NCBI RefSeq assembly: GCF_006376685.1
Contig: NZ_VEWL01000001.1
Coordinates: forward strand, 287,869 to 351,868
DNA length: 64,000 nt
Origin: Ochrobactrum teleogrylli
GTDB taxonomy: Bacteria > Pseudomonadota > Alphaproteobacteria > Rhizobiales > Rhizobiaceae
Direction of reading: 5' to 3'
Shown here: positions 50,901 to 58,394 of the stretch, piece after piece
Position numbering within the stretch: the stretch's first letter is position 1
How the letters are laid out: every line of letters starts with the position of its first letter
The notes under the pieces: model-generated
Seen by the model: the letters and a program-made list of their open reading frames with translations, nothing else
What the model was told of the DNA's origin: nothing
The model's database searches: none
Program-made: the position numbers and the translations under genes

Positions 50901-51497
50901 GGCGTCATGACGCTTTTCGAAAGCCTGCATCTGCGCGTCGAAGCGGTCCCAACGATTGTCGAGACGGCGCAGGGTTTCCTCGCGGGCAAGCGTATGGACG
51001 GTGCGGTTCAATTCATCGAACTGGCGGCGCAGCGCCTGCGCATTGGCCTCGCTGCTGCGCTCGGCAAGCAGGTGCACGCTTTCGCTGAGGCGATCGAAAT
51101 CGTCACTCATGCGCTGCGAAAAACCTTCTTCGCTGGCAGCGCGCTGCATGCGCGACATTTCACGGCTGGCATCGCTGATTTCAGTGCTCGATGCAAAGCG
51201 CGCCTTCGCCTGTTCCTGGCTGTCCCGACGCCGGCGCAGATTGTCGGCGATTTCTGCGAGACCGGCTGCGGTCTCATCCGCATAGCGCGGGGCGGCAGGC
51301 TGGTGAGCGGCAAAGGAGGGGGCGTTGGGATGCGGTGCTGCGGGAGCGTCCTGTTCCAGCTCCATCAGGCGGCGCTCAAGACCGGCAAGCGTGCGGTCGA
51401 GCTCCTGCATGGCTGCGGATGCGGGGCGACGCTCGCGATGCGCGTTCAAATCATCAATCCTGGAACGCGAACCGGAAGCTAGCTCTGGATTTGCCAT
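47928..51497 (-). CDS. podJ: PodJ-like polar organelle development protein
   Basis: 1189-residue single-pass membrane protein. The cytoplasmic part (1-~780) is heptad-rich coiled coil with many L/I-x-R/E patterns, framed by Ala/Pro-rich stretches. A single membrane segment lies at ~788-806 (PILMAIGAVMIAMAGLQVG). The periplasmic part has a Pro/Ala/Glu-rich linker, four Sel1-like repeats at ~915-1065 (each ending A-x-x-G, such as AKWYDISAGQGFAPAQYRLG) and a C-terminal peptidoglycan-binding domain (NGYDVGTADGVMGGKTRTAI, LQPTGNV). This order matches PodJ of Caulobacter, Agrobacterium and Sinorhizobium, a polar scaffold for cell-cycle and polarity factors. ATG 51497 is preferred over 51539. A GAATC methylation site lies in the upstream gap at 51731. 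Confidence 0.85.
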   Translation of the reverse strand: MANPELASGSRSRIDDLNAHRERRPASAAMQELDRTLAGLERRLMELEQDAPAAPHPNAPSFAAHQPAAPRYADETAAGLAEIADNLRRRRDSQEQAKARFASSTEISDASREMSRMQRAASEEGFSQRMSDDFDRLSESVHLLAERSSEANAQALRRQFDELNRTVHTLAREETLRRLDNRWDRFDAQMQAFEKRHDAVNPALNAIGSRLEQMREAIGTLPQSHAFSAIEERIGRLTHSIEDALNPQNAAPFEQDMLNQIDTRLDEISRAIIATSRAQRPDQEDVRRLERIEKRLAELADQIDGSASRQNSDVLFQKLSELSQRIDVLSSGQALPDRIAEQLAHQISLLANQVAKVTENLSQSDYRSVEARLEAIGQKLENAERRSHEPDPAVLDTIDRRFAELTERLDAQYGGRSIDSDAIHTLEGRLDDISQQISLGLLQAPHYEMPNLADSEAIRNLEDQIANIAHHLAQPVAELAQIKPRLDSIERSLETNRETVLDAAREAAESAVARVLQHGSQGDTAIARQLADDMKSLEMLARNTDERNSKTFEAVHDTLVKIVDRLSRLEQDMGGQGSESLANRNPDKREDDARPAMALAGDPAPRFSAPETGAPRLNTPRSPAAAAAEAAFATIQGETAVVAAPAGEASGKPSLFGGLAKAMRGRRADKNGANTDGDLKAESFDKNDAPAFESEMATVEPIVESEPDARFGGDHMPDLNSIMKRVREERRQREDAADAALAANGKVDFITAARRAAQLAAAESEQLQKGSAKGAGKKKKSVGDVMQRQRKPILMAIGAVMIAMAGLQVGSAFLTHDEPTDATVDVAPQPEAPVAETPAAAPQAPVQAEAPQIIEPRQEKAEAPAASEPSSTIETVIASAPTTPVEASAPAEVTSPSAPAQVAIPAIPEEAGPAALREAAAKGDARALFEIGNRYMEGRGVTADFTKAAKWYDISAGQGFAPAQYRLGNFNEKGLGMPRDLDKAKIWYQLSAQQGNASAMHNLAVLFATGANGAPDNASAARWFTEAANLGVKDSQFNLGILAAKGLGVPVNLEESYKWFALAANSGDKDAAQKRDQIAEALKPEQLEQAKAAVQSWKAKPLNEATNSIDVPDAWTEAKPTTTGSVEMKKAVRNIQLILKKNGYDVGTADGVMGGKTRTAIASFQKANGLQPTGNVDQKLVQLLLQKNT

Positions 51498-51713
51498 GAG
51501 AAATTCACTTTTCCAAATGATAAGGGTCGCCGGACGCAAATTCGGGAACGCAGAACCTTAGAAACTTGCTGCACCTACATTTGTACAAACGTAGTAAACA
51601 AGTCGTTAATATGCGGGTTTTCAGCTTGTTTTTGAACGAAAATTGTCCGGTCTGACGGCTCGCGCAGGTGTGGTAGGCACCAAATTGCGGGTTCGGAACT
51701 GGCCGGGTTCATC

Positions 51714-51860
51714 ATGGCAGTACGAACAACCAGAATCGACGGGCAGGCCGGTCATTGTGTGGCCGAAGCTTTTACCTTGAGTCGTTTTCTCAATGAGGTT
51801 CCATCGCGCCTTGGTGCGGTGGACGGGCGTTTCCGGGGGCGGAAACAGGGATTAATATGA
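51714..51860 (+). CDS. Possible 48-residue small protein overlapping the merR start
   Basis: ATG 51714 opens a 48-codon frame (MAVRTTRIDGQAGH at the start, basic RGRKQGLI at the end) whose TGA overlaps the merR ATG as ATGA. The overlap is the classic form for translational coupling. The ribosome site is weak (CCGGG). No family recognised. It could be a real small protein, a leader that tunes merR, or chance. Confidence 0.35.
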   Translation: MAVRTTRIDGQAGHCVAEAFTLSRFLNEVPSRLGAVDGRFRGRKQGLI

Positions 51861-52309
51861 GTGAAAAGGCCATAGAGCCTGTAACGATAGCGGAGCTCCT
51901 GACCGGGAGCAGCTTGAAGGTCAGAGAAGATTATCAGCAACGCGGCCAATTGTTCCGGATTGGCGACCTGGCGCATGAGTTTGGTCTGTCGCTGCGCGCA
52001 TTGCGTTTCTACGAGGATAAAGGATTGTTGAGTCCGCGACGGGCCGGGGTCACGCGGCTTTATGACCGTGAGGACCATACCCGTCTGCGTCTCATTCTGT
52101 TTGGTCGCCAGATCGGCTTTACGCTGGCGGAGACGAAACAGCTCATCGATCTCTGGAAAGAGGGCGCAAGCGATCTCGGTCAGGTCGATGATTTGCGCGC
52201 AACGCTTTCCGGAAAGCTTGCTGAACTTGAGAAGAAGAAGGGCGAAATCGACCGCTCGATTGAAGAGCTGAAAGCGCTTCTGAAAAGACTGGTTACGCCA
52301 TCGGCGTGA
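51857..52309 (+). CDS. MerR-family transcriptional regulator
   Basis: 150 residues. An unusual 32-residue N-terminal extension precedes the MerR winged helix: LFRIGDLAHEFGLSLRALRFYEDKGLLSPRRAGVTRLYD (about residues 33-71). RLRLILFGRQIGFTLAETKQLIDLW continues the DNA-binding unit, and a coiled-coil dimer helix ends the protein (KLAELEKKKGEIDRSIEELKALLK). No cysteines are available for metal sensing, so the signal is likely not a metal. AGGG lies nine bases before ATG 51857. A 14-bp perfect terminator stem follows. The target genes are unknown; podJ is divergent across a 359-bp gap and could be one. Confidence 0.85.
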   Translation: MSEKAIEPVTIAELLTGSSLKVREDYQQRGQLFRIGDLAHEFGLSLRALRFYEDKGLLSPRRAGVTRLYDREDHTRLRLILFGRQIGFTLAETKQLIDLWKEGASDLGQVDDLRATLSGKLAELEKKKGEIDRSIEELKALLKRLVTPSA

Positions 52310-52322
52310 GTGCTGAAGGACA

Positions 52323-52354
52323 GATCGCCTTTTCGCGGGGGCGAAAAGGCGATC
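52323..52354. terminator. Terminator between merR and msrB
   Basis: GATCGCCTTTTCGC (52323-52336) and GCGAAAAGGCGATC (52341-52354) form a perfect 14-bp stem with a GGGG loop, followed on plus by ATTGTCTTTTA. It separates the convergent genes. Confidence 0.88.
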
Positions 52355-52362
52355 ATTGTCTT

Positions 52363-52809
52363 TTACGCGATGTCTTCGACCTGATCGAGATAGTCGCCAT
52401 AGCCTTCGGCTTCCATCTCGGCCTTCGGCACAAAGCGCAGGGAGGCGGAGTTGATGCAATAACGCAGGCCGCCGCGATCAACCGGGCCGTCCGGGAAGAC
52501 ATGGCCAAGATGGCTGTCGCCATGGGCGGACCGTACTTCGGTGCGAACCATACCGTGCGAGATGTCGTTCAACTCGCTGACATTGGCCGGTTCAATCGGC
52601 TTGGTGAAGCTTGGCCAGCCGCAATGGGAATCGTATTTGTCGCTGGATGCAAAGAGCGGCTCGCCGGAAACGATATCGACGTAAATACCGGCTTCCTTAT
52701 TATAGAGATATTCGCCCGTTCCCGGGCGCTCGGTGCCGCTTTCCTGCGTAACGCGATATTGCTCCGGGGACAGTTTGGCGATGGCCTCTGGATTCTTGCT
52801 GTAGCTCAT
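52363..52809 (-). CDS. msrB: Peptide-methionine (R)-S-oxide reductase
   Basis: 148-residue cytoplasmic MsrB, which repairs R-methionine sulfoxide in proteins. Motifs: [38 protein letters not shown] (about residues 60-80) and the catalytic cysteine in [14 protein letters not shown] near residue 127. Both CxxC zinc pairs of the zinc-type MsrB are missing (NKEAGIYVD stands where the first would be), and only two cysteines remain; the Cys of HCGWPSF can serve as resolving residue. It stands alone on the minus strand between the MerR terminator and the MarR gene. Confidence 0.93.
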   Translation of the reverse strand: MSYSKNPEAIAKLSPEQYRVTQESGTERPGTGEYLYNKEAGIYVDIVSGEPLFASSDKYDSHCGWPSFTKPIEPANVSELNDISHGMVRTEVRSAHGDSHLGHVFPDGPVDRGGLRYCINSASLRFVPKAEMEAEGYGDYLDQVEDIA

Positions 52810-52892
52810 GGGTAAAACTCCCTGTCATTCCACTTGAATCTAGGCCGTCTGTCGCAACTATTCCAGAGGGCGGCTTGGGAATTTGATGGGTT

Positions 52893-53351
52893 TCAACTGT
52901 CTTGCGTGACCAGTGCGGTTTCAGCTGTGCGCGTCACTTCCTGCAGTACGAAAAGCGCATTTTCCAGCGATTGACGGTCGATCTTTTCGAGAAGCTCGGC
53001 GCGGATATGATGCGTCACTTCCTGAAGTTCGCGAACCTGTTGCTGTCCTTCAGGCGTCAGCTCAATGCGCTTGGCGCGACGGTCGCCTTCCACCGGAACA
53101 CGGCGGATAAGCTCCTGTTTTTCCAGCCCATCCAGCAGGCGGACAACCGATGGATGCTCGATTTCCAATGCATCGGCCAGTTCGCGCTGGTTCCAGTCGC
53201 GATCCTGCGCAAGCAACAGCATCACGCGGGCGCGTGATAGCGTTAGGCCAAGCGCCCGAACGCGAGAGTCAAATAGGTTGCGCATTTTTCGGGCCGCAGT
53301 GGATAGGCCCATCGTGAACGCGGCGTGCAGTTCCTGTTTCGGGTCATACAT
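52893..53351 (-). CDS. MarR-family transcriptional regulator
   Basis: 152 residues, the usual MarR length. The wing and recognition helix are clear: LTLSRARVMLLLAQDRDWNQRELADALEIEHPSVVRLLDGLEKQELIRRVPVEGDRRAKRIELTPEG in pieces across residues ~36-103; the DRR motif in the wing is at GDRRAKRI. No cysteine in the position used by OhrR. It is divergent from the ribose-type importer, and a 14-bp palindrome lies 27 bp upstream of its start, fitting autoregulation. Its inducer is unknown. Confidence 0.9.
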   Translation of the reverse strand: MYDPKQELHAAFTMGLSTAARKMRNLFDSRVRALGLTLSRARVMLLLAQDRDWNQRELADALEIEHPSVVRLLDGLEKQELIRRVPVEGDRRAKRIELTPEGQQQVRELQEVTHHIRAELLEKIDRQSLENALFVLQEVTRTAETALVTQDS

Positions 53352-53377
53352 TACTTAGCAATCTAAAATATGGGTGT

Positions 53378-53391
53378 GCTATACATATAGC
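53378..53391. promoter_or_regulatory. Palindromic operator upstream of the MarR gene
   Basis: GCTATA-CA-TATAGC, a perfect inverted repeat at 53378-53391, 27 bp before the start codon of the divergent marR gene and 144 bp before the leader ORF of the importer. Its size and place fit a MarR dimer site. Confidence 0.6.
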
Positions 53392-53534
53392 GATCTCCGG
53401 TTTGATCGCAAGGGTTGCGGCTGGTTCATTGCAGCTTTCGGTAACCCTGAAATGACAACGTTTGCACAATTTTGCTTTACGTACCTCAAAACGAAAGTTA
53501 AGCTCGCAATTGTGAGGCTTTGGGAGGAGTTCAC

Positions 53535-53612
53535 GTGCGATTTGATTATCAGGATCAATGGCGGGGAAGTTACGGCTGCAAGCGTAGCGCATCGAACGGT
53601 GCACGCTTATGA
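53535..53612 (+). CDS. 25-codon leader ORF coupled to the importer ATPase
   Basis: GTG 53535 has the strong ribosome site GGGAGGAG seven bases upstream (53522-53529). The frame encodes VRFDYQDQWRGSYGCKRSAS and five more residues, and its TGA (53610-53612) overlaps the ATPase ATG (53609-53611) as ATGA. The ATPase itself has no good ribosome site, so ribosomes probably load at the leader and reinitiate. No run of one codon that would suggest amino-acid attenuation. Confidence 0.5.
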   Translation: MRFDYQDQWRGSYGCKRSASNGARL

Positions 53613-55129
53613 CTTCGGCTGCAAATCCCGACAAAACTGCGCTTCTTGAAGCCCGATCCCTGTCGAAATCTTTCGGCCCTGTGCAGGTGCTGAAAAATAT
53701 CAATCTGCAAATTTACGGTGGTGAGGTTCACGCGATCATCGGCGAGAACGGCGCCGGTAAATCGACGCTGATGAAGCTTCTTGCAGGCAATGAACGCCCG
53801 ACAGCCGGTGAAATCCTTATTGACGGCAAGCCAATCGCCTTTGCAAATCCGGTTGAGGCCGAAGCACAGGGCATCGTCCTTGTGCATCAGGAAATATTGC
53901 TCGCACCCGATCTGACAGTTGCGCAAAATATTTATCTCGGTCGGGAGCTGTTAAACGGCATTACGGTCAACGACCGCTCCATGCGCGAGGGCGCACGCAA
54001 GGCGATACGGGACCTCGGTGCCGATATTAATCCCGATGCGGTGGTCGGCAGCCTGTCGATAGCGCAACGCCAGCTGGTGCAGATTGCGCGGGTTCTGTTG
54101 GTGCCGCACCGCGTGGTGATTTTCGACGAACCGACAGCTTCGCTGACGCCGGTTGAGACCGAAGCTCTGTTGAAGGTCATTCGCGATATCCGTGCCAAGG
54201 GCGTGGCGGTCCTCTACATTTCGCATCGCTTGCCGGAAGTGAAGGAAATCTCCGACCGGGTAACAGTGCTGCGGGACGGAACGCTTGTTGCTGCGCATAT
54301 GGCGTCGGAGCTGCAGCCAGCCGACATGGCGCGTCTGATGGTCGGGCGCGATGTGGCGAAGCTTTATCCAGACCGCGCAACGCAGCATGGCGTTGAAGCT
54401 GTTCTGGAGGTCAGCGGCTTTTCCGTGCCCGGCTATGTGAAGGAAGCGAGTTTCCGCCTGAACAGAGGCGAGATACTGGGTTTCGCGGGACTGGTCGGCG
54501 CTGGCCGCACGGAACTGATGGAAGGCGTCGTGGGCCTGCGGCCCGGTAAGGGCGATGTGCGCCACAATGGCAAACCCGCGCATTTCCGCGATGCCCATGA
54601 CAGTCTGACGGCGGGCATCGCCTATCTGAGCGAAGATCGCAAAGGCAAGGGACTGTTGCTGACCAAGGATCTTGGCATCAATCTGACGCTCGCTTCACTC
54701 ACGAAATTCGTCAGCCGCTTCCAGATCGACCGCAACAAGGAGCGCGTGGCGCTGGATGATGCAATCCGCGATTTCGACATTCGCACGGGGAACAAGGACA
54801 TTCTGGCCGGGCAATTGTCCGGGGGTAACCAGCAGAAACTGCTTCTGGCCAAGATGATGATGCTCGATCCATCTATTGTCATCATCGACGAGCCGACCCG
54901 CGGCATCGATGTCGGGACCAAGGAGCAGATTTATCAGTTTATCGCCAGTCTGGCTGACGAGGGGCGTTCGATCATTGTCGTGTCATCGGAAATGCCGGAG
55001 CTGATCGGTATTTGCGACCGTATCATCGTGATGCGCGAAGGACGCATCGCGGGCGAGGTTACGGGCGAGCGAATGACGGAACATGACATCGTCGTTCTGG
55101 CGACCGGTGTTAATGCAGAAGCGGCCTGA
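53609..55129 (+). CDS. Ribose-type sugar ABC transporter ATPase (tandem domains)
   Basis: 506-residue RbsA/MglA-type ATPase with two nucleotide-binding domains. Domain 1: Walker A GENGAGKS (45-52), Q-loop VHQEILLAPDLTV, signature replaced by LSIAQRQLVQIARVL as usual for this half, Walker B VVIFDEPTASLTPVE and H-loop ISHRLPEV. Domain 2: degenerate Walker A GLVGAGRTE, LSEDRKGKGL, intact signature LSGGNQQKLLLAKMM, and Walker B VIIDEPTRGIDVG. It starts in the ATGA overlap with the leader ORF. Permease and binding protein genes follow, giving a full importer; the sugar is unknown. Confidence 0.92.
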   Translation: MTSAANPDKTALLEARSLSKSFGPVQVLKNINLQIYGGEVHAIIGENGAGKSTLMKLLAGNERPTAGEILIDGKPIAFANPVEAEAQGIVLVHQEILLAPDLTVAQNIYLGRELLNGITVNDRSMREGARKAIRDLGADINPDAVVGSLSIAQRQLVQIARVLLVPHRVVIFDEPTASLTPVETEALLKVIRDIRAKGVAVLYISHRLPEVKEISDRVTVLRDGTLVAAHMASELQPADMARLMVGRDVAKLYPDRATQHGVEAVLEVSGFSVPGYVKEASFRLNRGEILGFAGLVGAGRTELMEGVVGLRPGKGDVRHNGKPAHFRDAHDSLTAGIAYLSEDRKGKGLLLTKDLGINLTLASLTKFVSRFQIDRNKERVALDDAIRDFDIRTGNKDILAGQLSGGNQQKLLLAKMMMLDPSIVIIDEPTRGIDVGTKEQIYQFIASLADEGRSIIVVSSEMPELIGICDRIIVMREGRIAGEVTGERMTEHDIVVLATGVNAEAA

Positions 55130-55167
55130 ACGGCAATAAACAGAAAAAGACAATGAGTGGGAATTCA

Positions 55168-56169
55168 ATGACACAGGTTGCGACTGATAAAAGCCGGGTA
55201 CCGAAGACGTCCAACGACTGGGACCTGAGAGCCATCGCGCCATTCATCGCGCTTGCTCTTCTGCTGGTTCTTGGGGCAATCGCCAATCCCAACTTCATCA
55301 GCATTGACAATCTGCTGAATGTCGCAACGCGCAGCGCCTTCATTGCCATCATCGCGCTCGGCGCGACCTATGTGATCTCGTCGGGCGGTCTCGATCTTTC
55401 CGTCGGGGCAATGGTGGCCTTTGTCGCCAGTATCATGATCCTGTTCATGAACAGCGGCATCATCGCCGATCCGGTGATGATGCTGATTGCCGCCGTCATG
55501 CTGGCGGTCGTGGTGGGTGCGGCCTGCGGCCTCCTGAACGGACTGATCACGACGGTTGGAGGGATCGAGCCTTTCATCGCGACGCTCGGCACGATGGGCA
55601 TCTATCGCGGTCTTACGACATGGCTGTCGCAGGGCGGCGCGATTACGCTCCGCAATCCAGACATACAGTCGCTTTATCGCCCGGCCTATTTTGGCACGGT
55701 TTTCGGCGTGCCTGTGCCGGTGATCGCCATCTTCGTCACGGCGGCAATTGCTGCCTTCGTCCTCTATCGAACGCGCTATGGGCGGCATGTGATTGCGGTT
55801 GGCTCCAGCGAGGATGTGGCGCGCTATTCCGGCATTTCAGTCAAGCGCGTGCGGACCATTGCCTATGTGGTGCAGGGGCTTTGTGTGGCTGTTGCGGTGC
55901 TGCTTTACGTGCCGCGCCTTGGCTCAACCTCGGCCACGACCGGTATTCTTTGGGAATTGCAGGCCATCACGGCGGTTGTGGTTGGCGGAACTGCGTTGCG
56001 CGGCGGTGTCGCCCGCGTCTGGGGCACCATCTGCGGCGCATTCATTCTGGAGATCGTCGGCAACATCATGCTGCTGTCGAACTTCATCAGCGAATATCTG
56101 ATCGGGGCCATTCAAGGCGCGATCATCATCATCGCCATGCTGGTGCAACGGTCACTGTCGCGACGATGA
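55168..56169 (+). CDS. Ribose-type sugar ABC transporter permease
   Basis: 333-residue RbsC-family permease. After a polar N-terminus (~20 residues) come the hydrophobic segments; the conserved ISSGGLDLSVGAMVAFVA stretch is near residue 70, and the late loop VVGGTALRGGVARVWGTICGAF near 270. GTGGGAA precedes ATG 55168; ATG 55153, five codons upstream, is possible but has no ribosome site. It follows the ATPase by 38 bp. The two halves of the importer dimer would be identical, since only one permease gene is present. Confidence 0.9.
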   Translation: MTQVATDKSRVPKTSNDWDLRAIAPFIALALLLVLGAIANPNFISIDNLLNVATRSAFIAIIALGATYVISSGGLDLSVGAMVAFVASIMILFMNSGIIADPVMMLIAAVMLAVVVGAACGLLNGLITTVGGIEPFIATLGTMGIYRGLTTWLSQGGAITLRNPDIQSLYRPAYFGTVFGVPVPVIAIFVTAAIAAFVLYRTRYGRHVIAVGSSEDVARYSGISVKRVRTIAYVVQGLCVAVAVLLYVPRLGSTSATTGILWELQAITAVVVGGTALRGGVARVWGTICGAFILEIVGNIMLLSNFISEYLIGAIQGAIIIIAMLVQRSLSRR

Positions 56170-56299
56170 CATGCAGGAATTGGCGGGATTGCAGGGGCGA
56201 TCCCGGCAAAAAGGGGTATGTCTCCCGAAACCGGGAACGGTGCTGGGAATAGGCATGCGTCCACTGAAAGAGACAAGCCCCGTTTTTTGGGAGGAAAAC

Positions 56300-57262
56300 A
56301 TGCGAAGGAAATTTTTGGGCGTTGCTTTCGCCGCTTTGGCTGCAAGTGCCATGGCATTTACCAGTGTCGCCAGTGCACAGGACAAGAAAGTCACCATAGG
56401 CGTTTCAATTCCGGCTGCCGACCATGGCTGGACGGCAGGTGTCGTCTATCACGCCGAGCGCGTGGCCAAGCTTCTGATGCAGGAGCATCCGGGCCTGAAC
56501 GTCATCGTCAAGACCTCGCCGGATGCGGCCAATCAGGCCAATGCATTGCAGGATCTGGCGGTGCAGGGGCTTGACGCGCTGGTCGTGCTGCCATCCGATC
56601 CTGATCCGCTGGTCAACGCAATCAAGGAAATCAAGGACAAGGGCACATTCGTCGCGCTGGTCGACCGTGCGCCGAGCAACAATGACAATTCGATCCGCGA
56701 TCTCTATGTCGCCGGTAACAATCCGGCGCTCGGTCAGGTTGCAGGAGAATATATCAAAAAGACCACGCCGGATGCGCAGGTCGTGGTTATTCGCGGCATG
56801 CCGATCCCGATCGACCAGCAGCGTCAGGACGGCTTCGACAAGGGCATTGAAGGCTCCAACGTCAAGGTTCTCGACCGCCAGTACGGCAACTGGAACCGCG
56901 ACGATGCTTTCCGCGTGATGCAGGACTTCCTGACCAAATATCCGAAGATCGACGTGGTCTGGTGTCAGGATGACGACATGGCCGTTGGCGTTCTCGAAGC
57001 CATCAAGCAGGCCAACCGCAGTGATATCCAGTATATCGTTGCCGGTGCCGGTTCCAAGGACATGATCAAGAAGGTCATGGACGGCGACAAGCTTGTGCCG
57101 GTCGATGTGCTCTATCCGCCAGCGATGGTGGGCACGGCCATGCAGCTCACGGCTGGTCATTTCTATGACCAGACCCCGGTCAGCGGCAACTACATCCTCG
57201 ATGCAACGCTCGTCACGAAAGACAATGCCGAGCAGTTCTACTTCCCGGATTCGCCATTCTGA
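56300..57262 (+). CDS. Ribose-type sugar ABC transporter binding protein
   Basis: 320-residue periplasmic receptor (Peripla_BP_4). Signal peptide of 26 residues ends SVASAQ. Mature features: VTIGVSIPAADHGWTAGVVYHAE at the start (DHGW makes sugar contacts in relatives), SPDAANQANALQDLAVQGLDALVVLPSDPD, the hinge VALVDRAPSNNDN, and WCQDDDMAVGVLEAIKQA. GGGAGGAAAA precedes ATG 56300. A strong terminator follows the stop, so the binding protein is likely made in excess over the two enzyme genes downstream. It is only distantly like the binding protein at the left edge. Confidence 0.92.
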   Translation: MRRKFLGVAFAALAASAMAFTSVASAQDKKVTIGVSIPAADHGWTAGVVYHAERVAKLLMQEHPGLNVIVKTSPDAANQANALQDLAVQGLDALVVLPSDPDPLVNAIKEIKDKGTFVALVDRAPSNNDNSIRDLYVAGNNPALGQVAGEYIKKTTPDAQVVVIRGMPIPIDQQRQDGFDKGIEGSNVKVLDRQYGNWNRDDAFRVMQDFLTKYPKIDVVWCQDDDMAVGVLEAIKQANRSDIQYIVAGAGSKDMIKKVMDGDKLVPVDVLYPPAMVGTAMQLTAGHFYDQTPVSGNYILDATLVTKDNAEQFYFPDSPF

Positions 57263-57272
57263 TCCGTTTGTG

Positions 57273-57301
57273 TGCGCCCGCCGGTTTGGCGGGCGCATTT
57301 T
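57273..57301 (+). terminator. Terminator-like hairpin after the binding protein gene
   Basis: TGCGCCCGCC (57273-57282) and GGCGGGCGCA (57288-57297) form a perfect stem with a five-base loop, followed by TTTTCATTTTATT. The next gene of the same strand starts at 57325, so it probably acts as a partial attenuator. Confidence 0.88.
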
Positions 57302-57324
57302 CATTTTATTCTGGAGGAGTTTCG

Positions 57325-58377
57325 ATGAAGACGATCAAGGGGCCGGGGATTTTTCTCGGGCAGTTTGCGGGCGATGCAGCGCCGTTCAACACATGGGACG
57401 GCATCACCAAATGGGCCGCCGAAAAAGGCTATCTCGGCGTTCAGGTGCCCACCTGGGCAAGCCAGCTGATCGATCTTAAAAAAGCCTCCGAATCCAAGGA
57501 TTATTGCGACGAGTTCGCCGGGGTGGCGAAGGAAAACGGGGTGGTTGTCACCGAGCTTTCCACCCATCTGCAAGGCCAGCTTGTCGCTGTTCATCCGGCC
57601 TATGATGAAGCCTTTGACGGCTTTGCCGTGCCGGAAGTGCGTGGCAATCCCAAAGCCCGACAGGCCTGGGCCGTCGAACAGGTGAAGATGGCGATCAAGG
57701 CGTCGCGCAATCTCGGTATTGGCGCGCATGCGACCTTTTCCGGCGCGCTCGCCTGGCCGTTTATCTATCCATGGCCGCAGCGGCCAGCCGGTCTGGTAGA
57801 AACGGCGTTCGATGAACTTGCACGGCGCTGGACGCCGATCCTCGACCATGCCGAGGAGCATGGCGTCGATATCTGCTACGAAATTCACCCCGGCGAAGAC
57901 CTGCATGACGGTGTGACCTTTGAGATGTTTCTGGAGCGTGTGAAGAACCACCCGCGCGCCAACATGCTCTACGACCCGTCGCATTATGTGCTGCAATGTC
58001 TCGATTATCTCGACAATATCGACATCTACAAAGACCGGATCAGGATGTTCCACGTCAAGGATGCGGAGTTCAACCCGACCGGACGTCAGGGCGTCTATGG
58101 CGGCTATCAGGGCTGGGTCAATCGCGCCGGTCGTTTCCGGTCGCTCGGCGACGGGCAGGTTGATTTCGGTGCGGTCTTCTCCAAAATGGCCGCGAATAAT
58201 TTTGACGGCTGGGCCGTGGTCGAATGGGAATGCGCCTTGAAGCACCCGGAAGACGGCGCGCGCGAGGGCGCGGAATTCGTAAAGGCGCATATCATTCGCG
58301 TCACCGACAAGGCGTTCGACGATTTTGCATCCGGCGGCACCGATGACGCTGCCAACCGCCGTATGCTGGGTCTTTGA
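57325..58377 (+). CDS. Sugar phosphate isomerase/epimerase-like TIM-barrel protein
   Basis: 350-residue xylose-isomerase-like TIM barrel (AP endonuclease 2 family). Metal-site pieces are visible: EIHPGEDLHDGVTFEMFL near residue 192, MLYDPSHYVLQ near 215, MFHVKDAEFNPTGRQGVYGG near 243 and VVEWECALKHPEDGAREGA near 300. These patterns occur in isomerases paired with Gfo/Idh/MocA dehydrogenases. CTGGAGGAG precedes ATG 57325. It is 17 bp from the dehydrogenase, forming a catabolic pair behind an importer. Substrate unknown; an oxidised (3-keto) sugar or an inositol-like compound is a reasonable guess. Confidence 0.85.
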   Translation: MKTIKGPGIFLGQFAGDAAPFNTWDGITKWAAEKGYLGVQVPTWASQLIDLKKASESKDYCDEFAGVAKENGVVVTELSTHLQGQLVAVHPAYDEAFDGFAVPEVRGNPKARQAWAVEQVKMAIKASRNLGIGAHATFSGALAWPFIYPWPQRPAGLVETAFDELARRWTPILDHAEEHGVDICYEIHPGEDLHDGVTFEMFLERVKNHPRANMLYDPSHYVLQCLDYLDNIDIYKDRIRMFHVKDAEFNPTGRQGVYGGYQGWVNRAGRFRSLGDGQVDFGAVFSKMAANNFDGWAVVEWECALKHPEDGAREGAEFVKAHIIRVTDKAFDDFASGGTDDAANRRMLGL

Positions 58378-58394
58378 GACGAAATGAGGAACTC

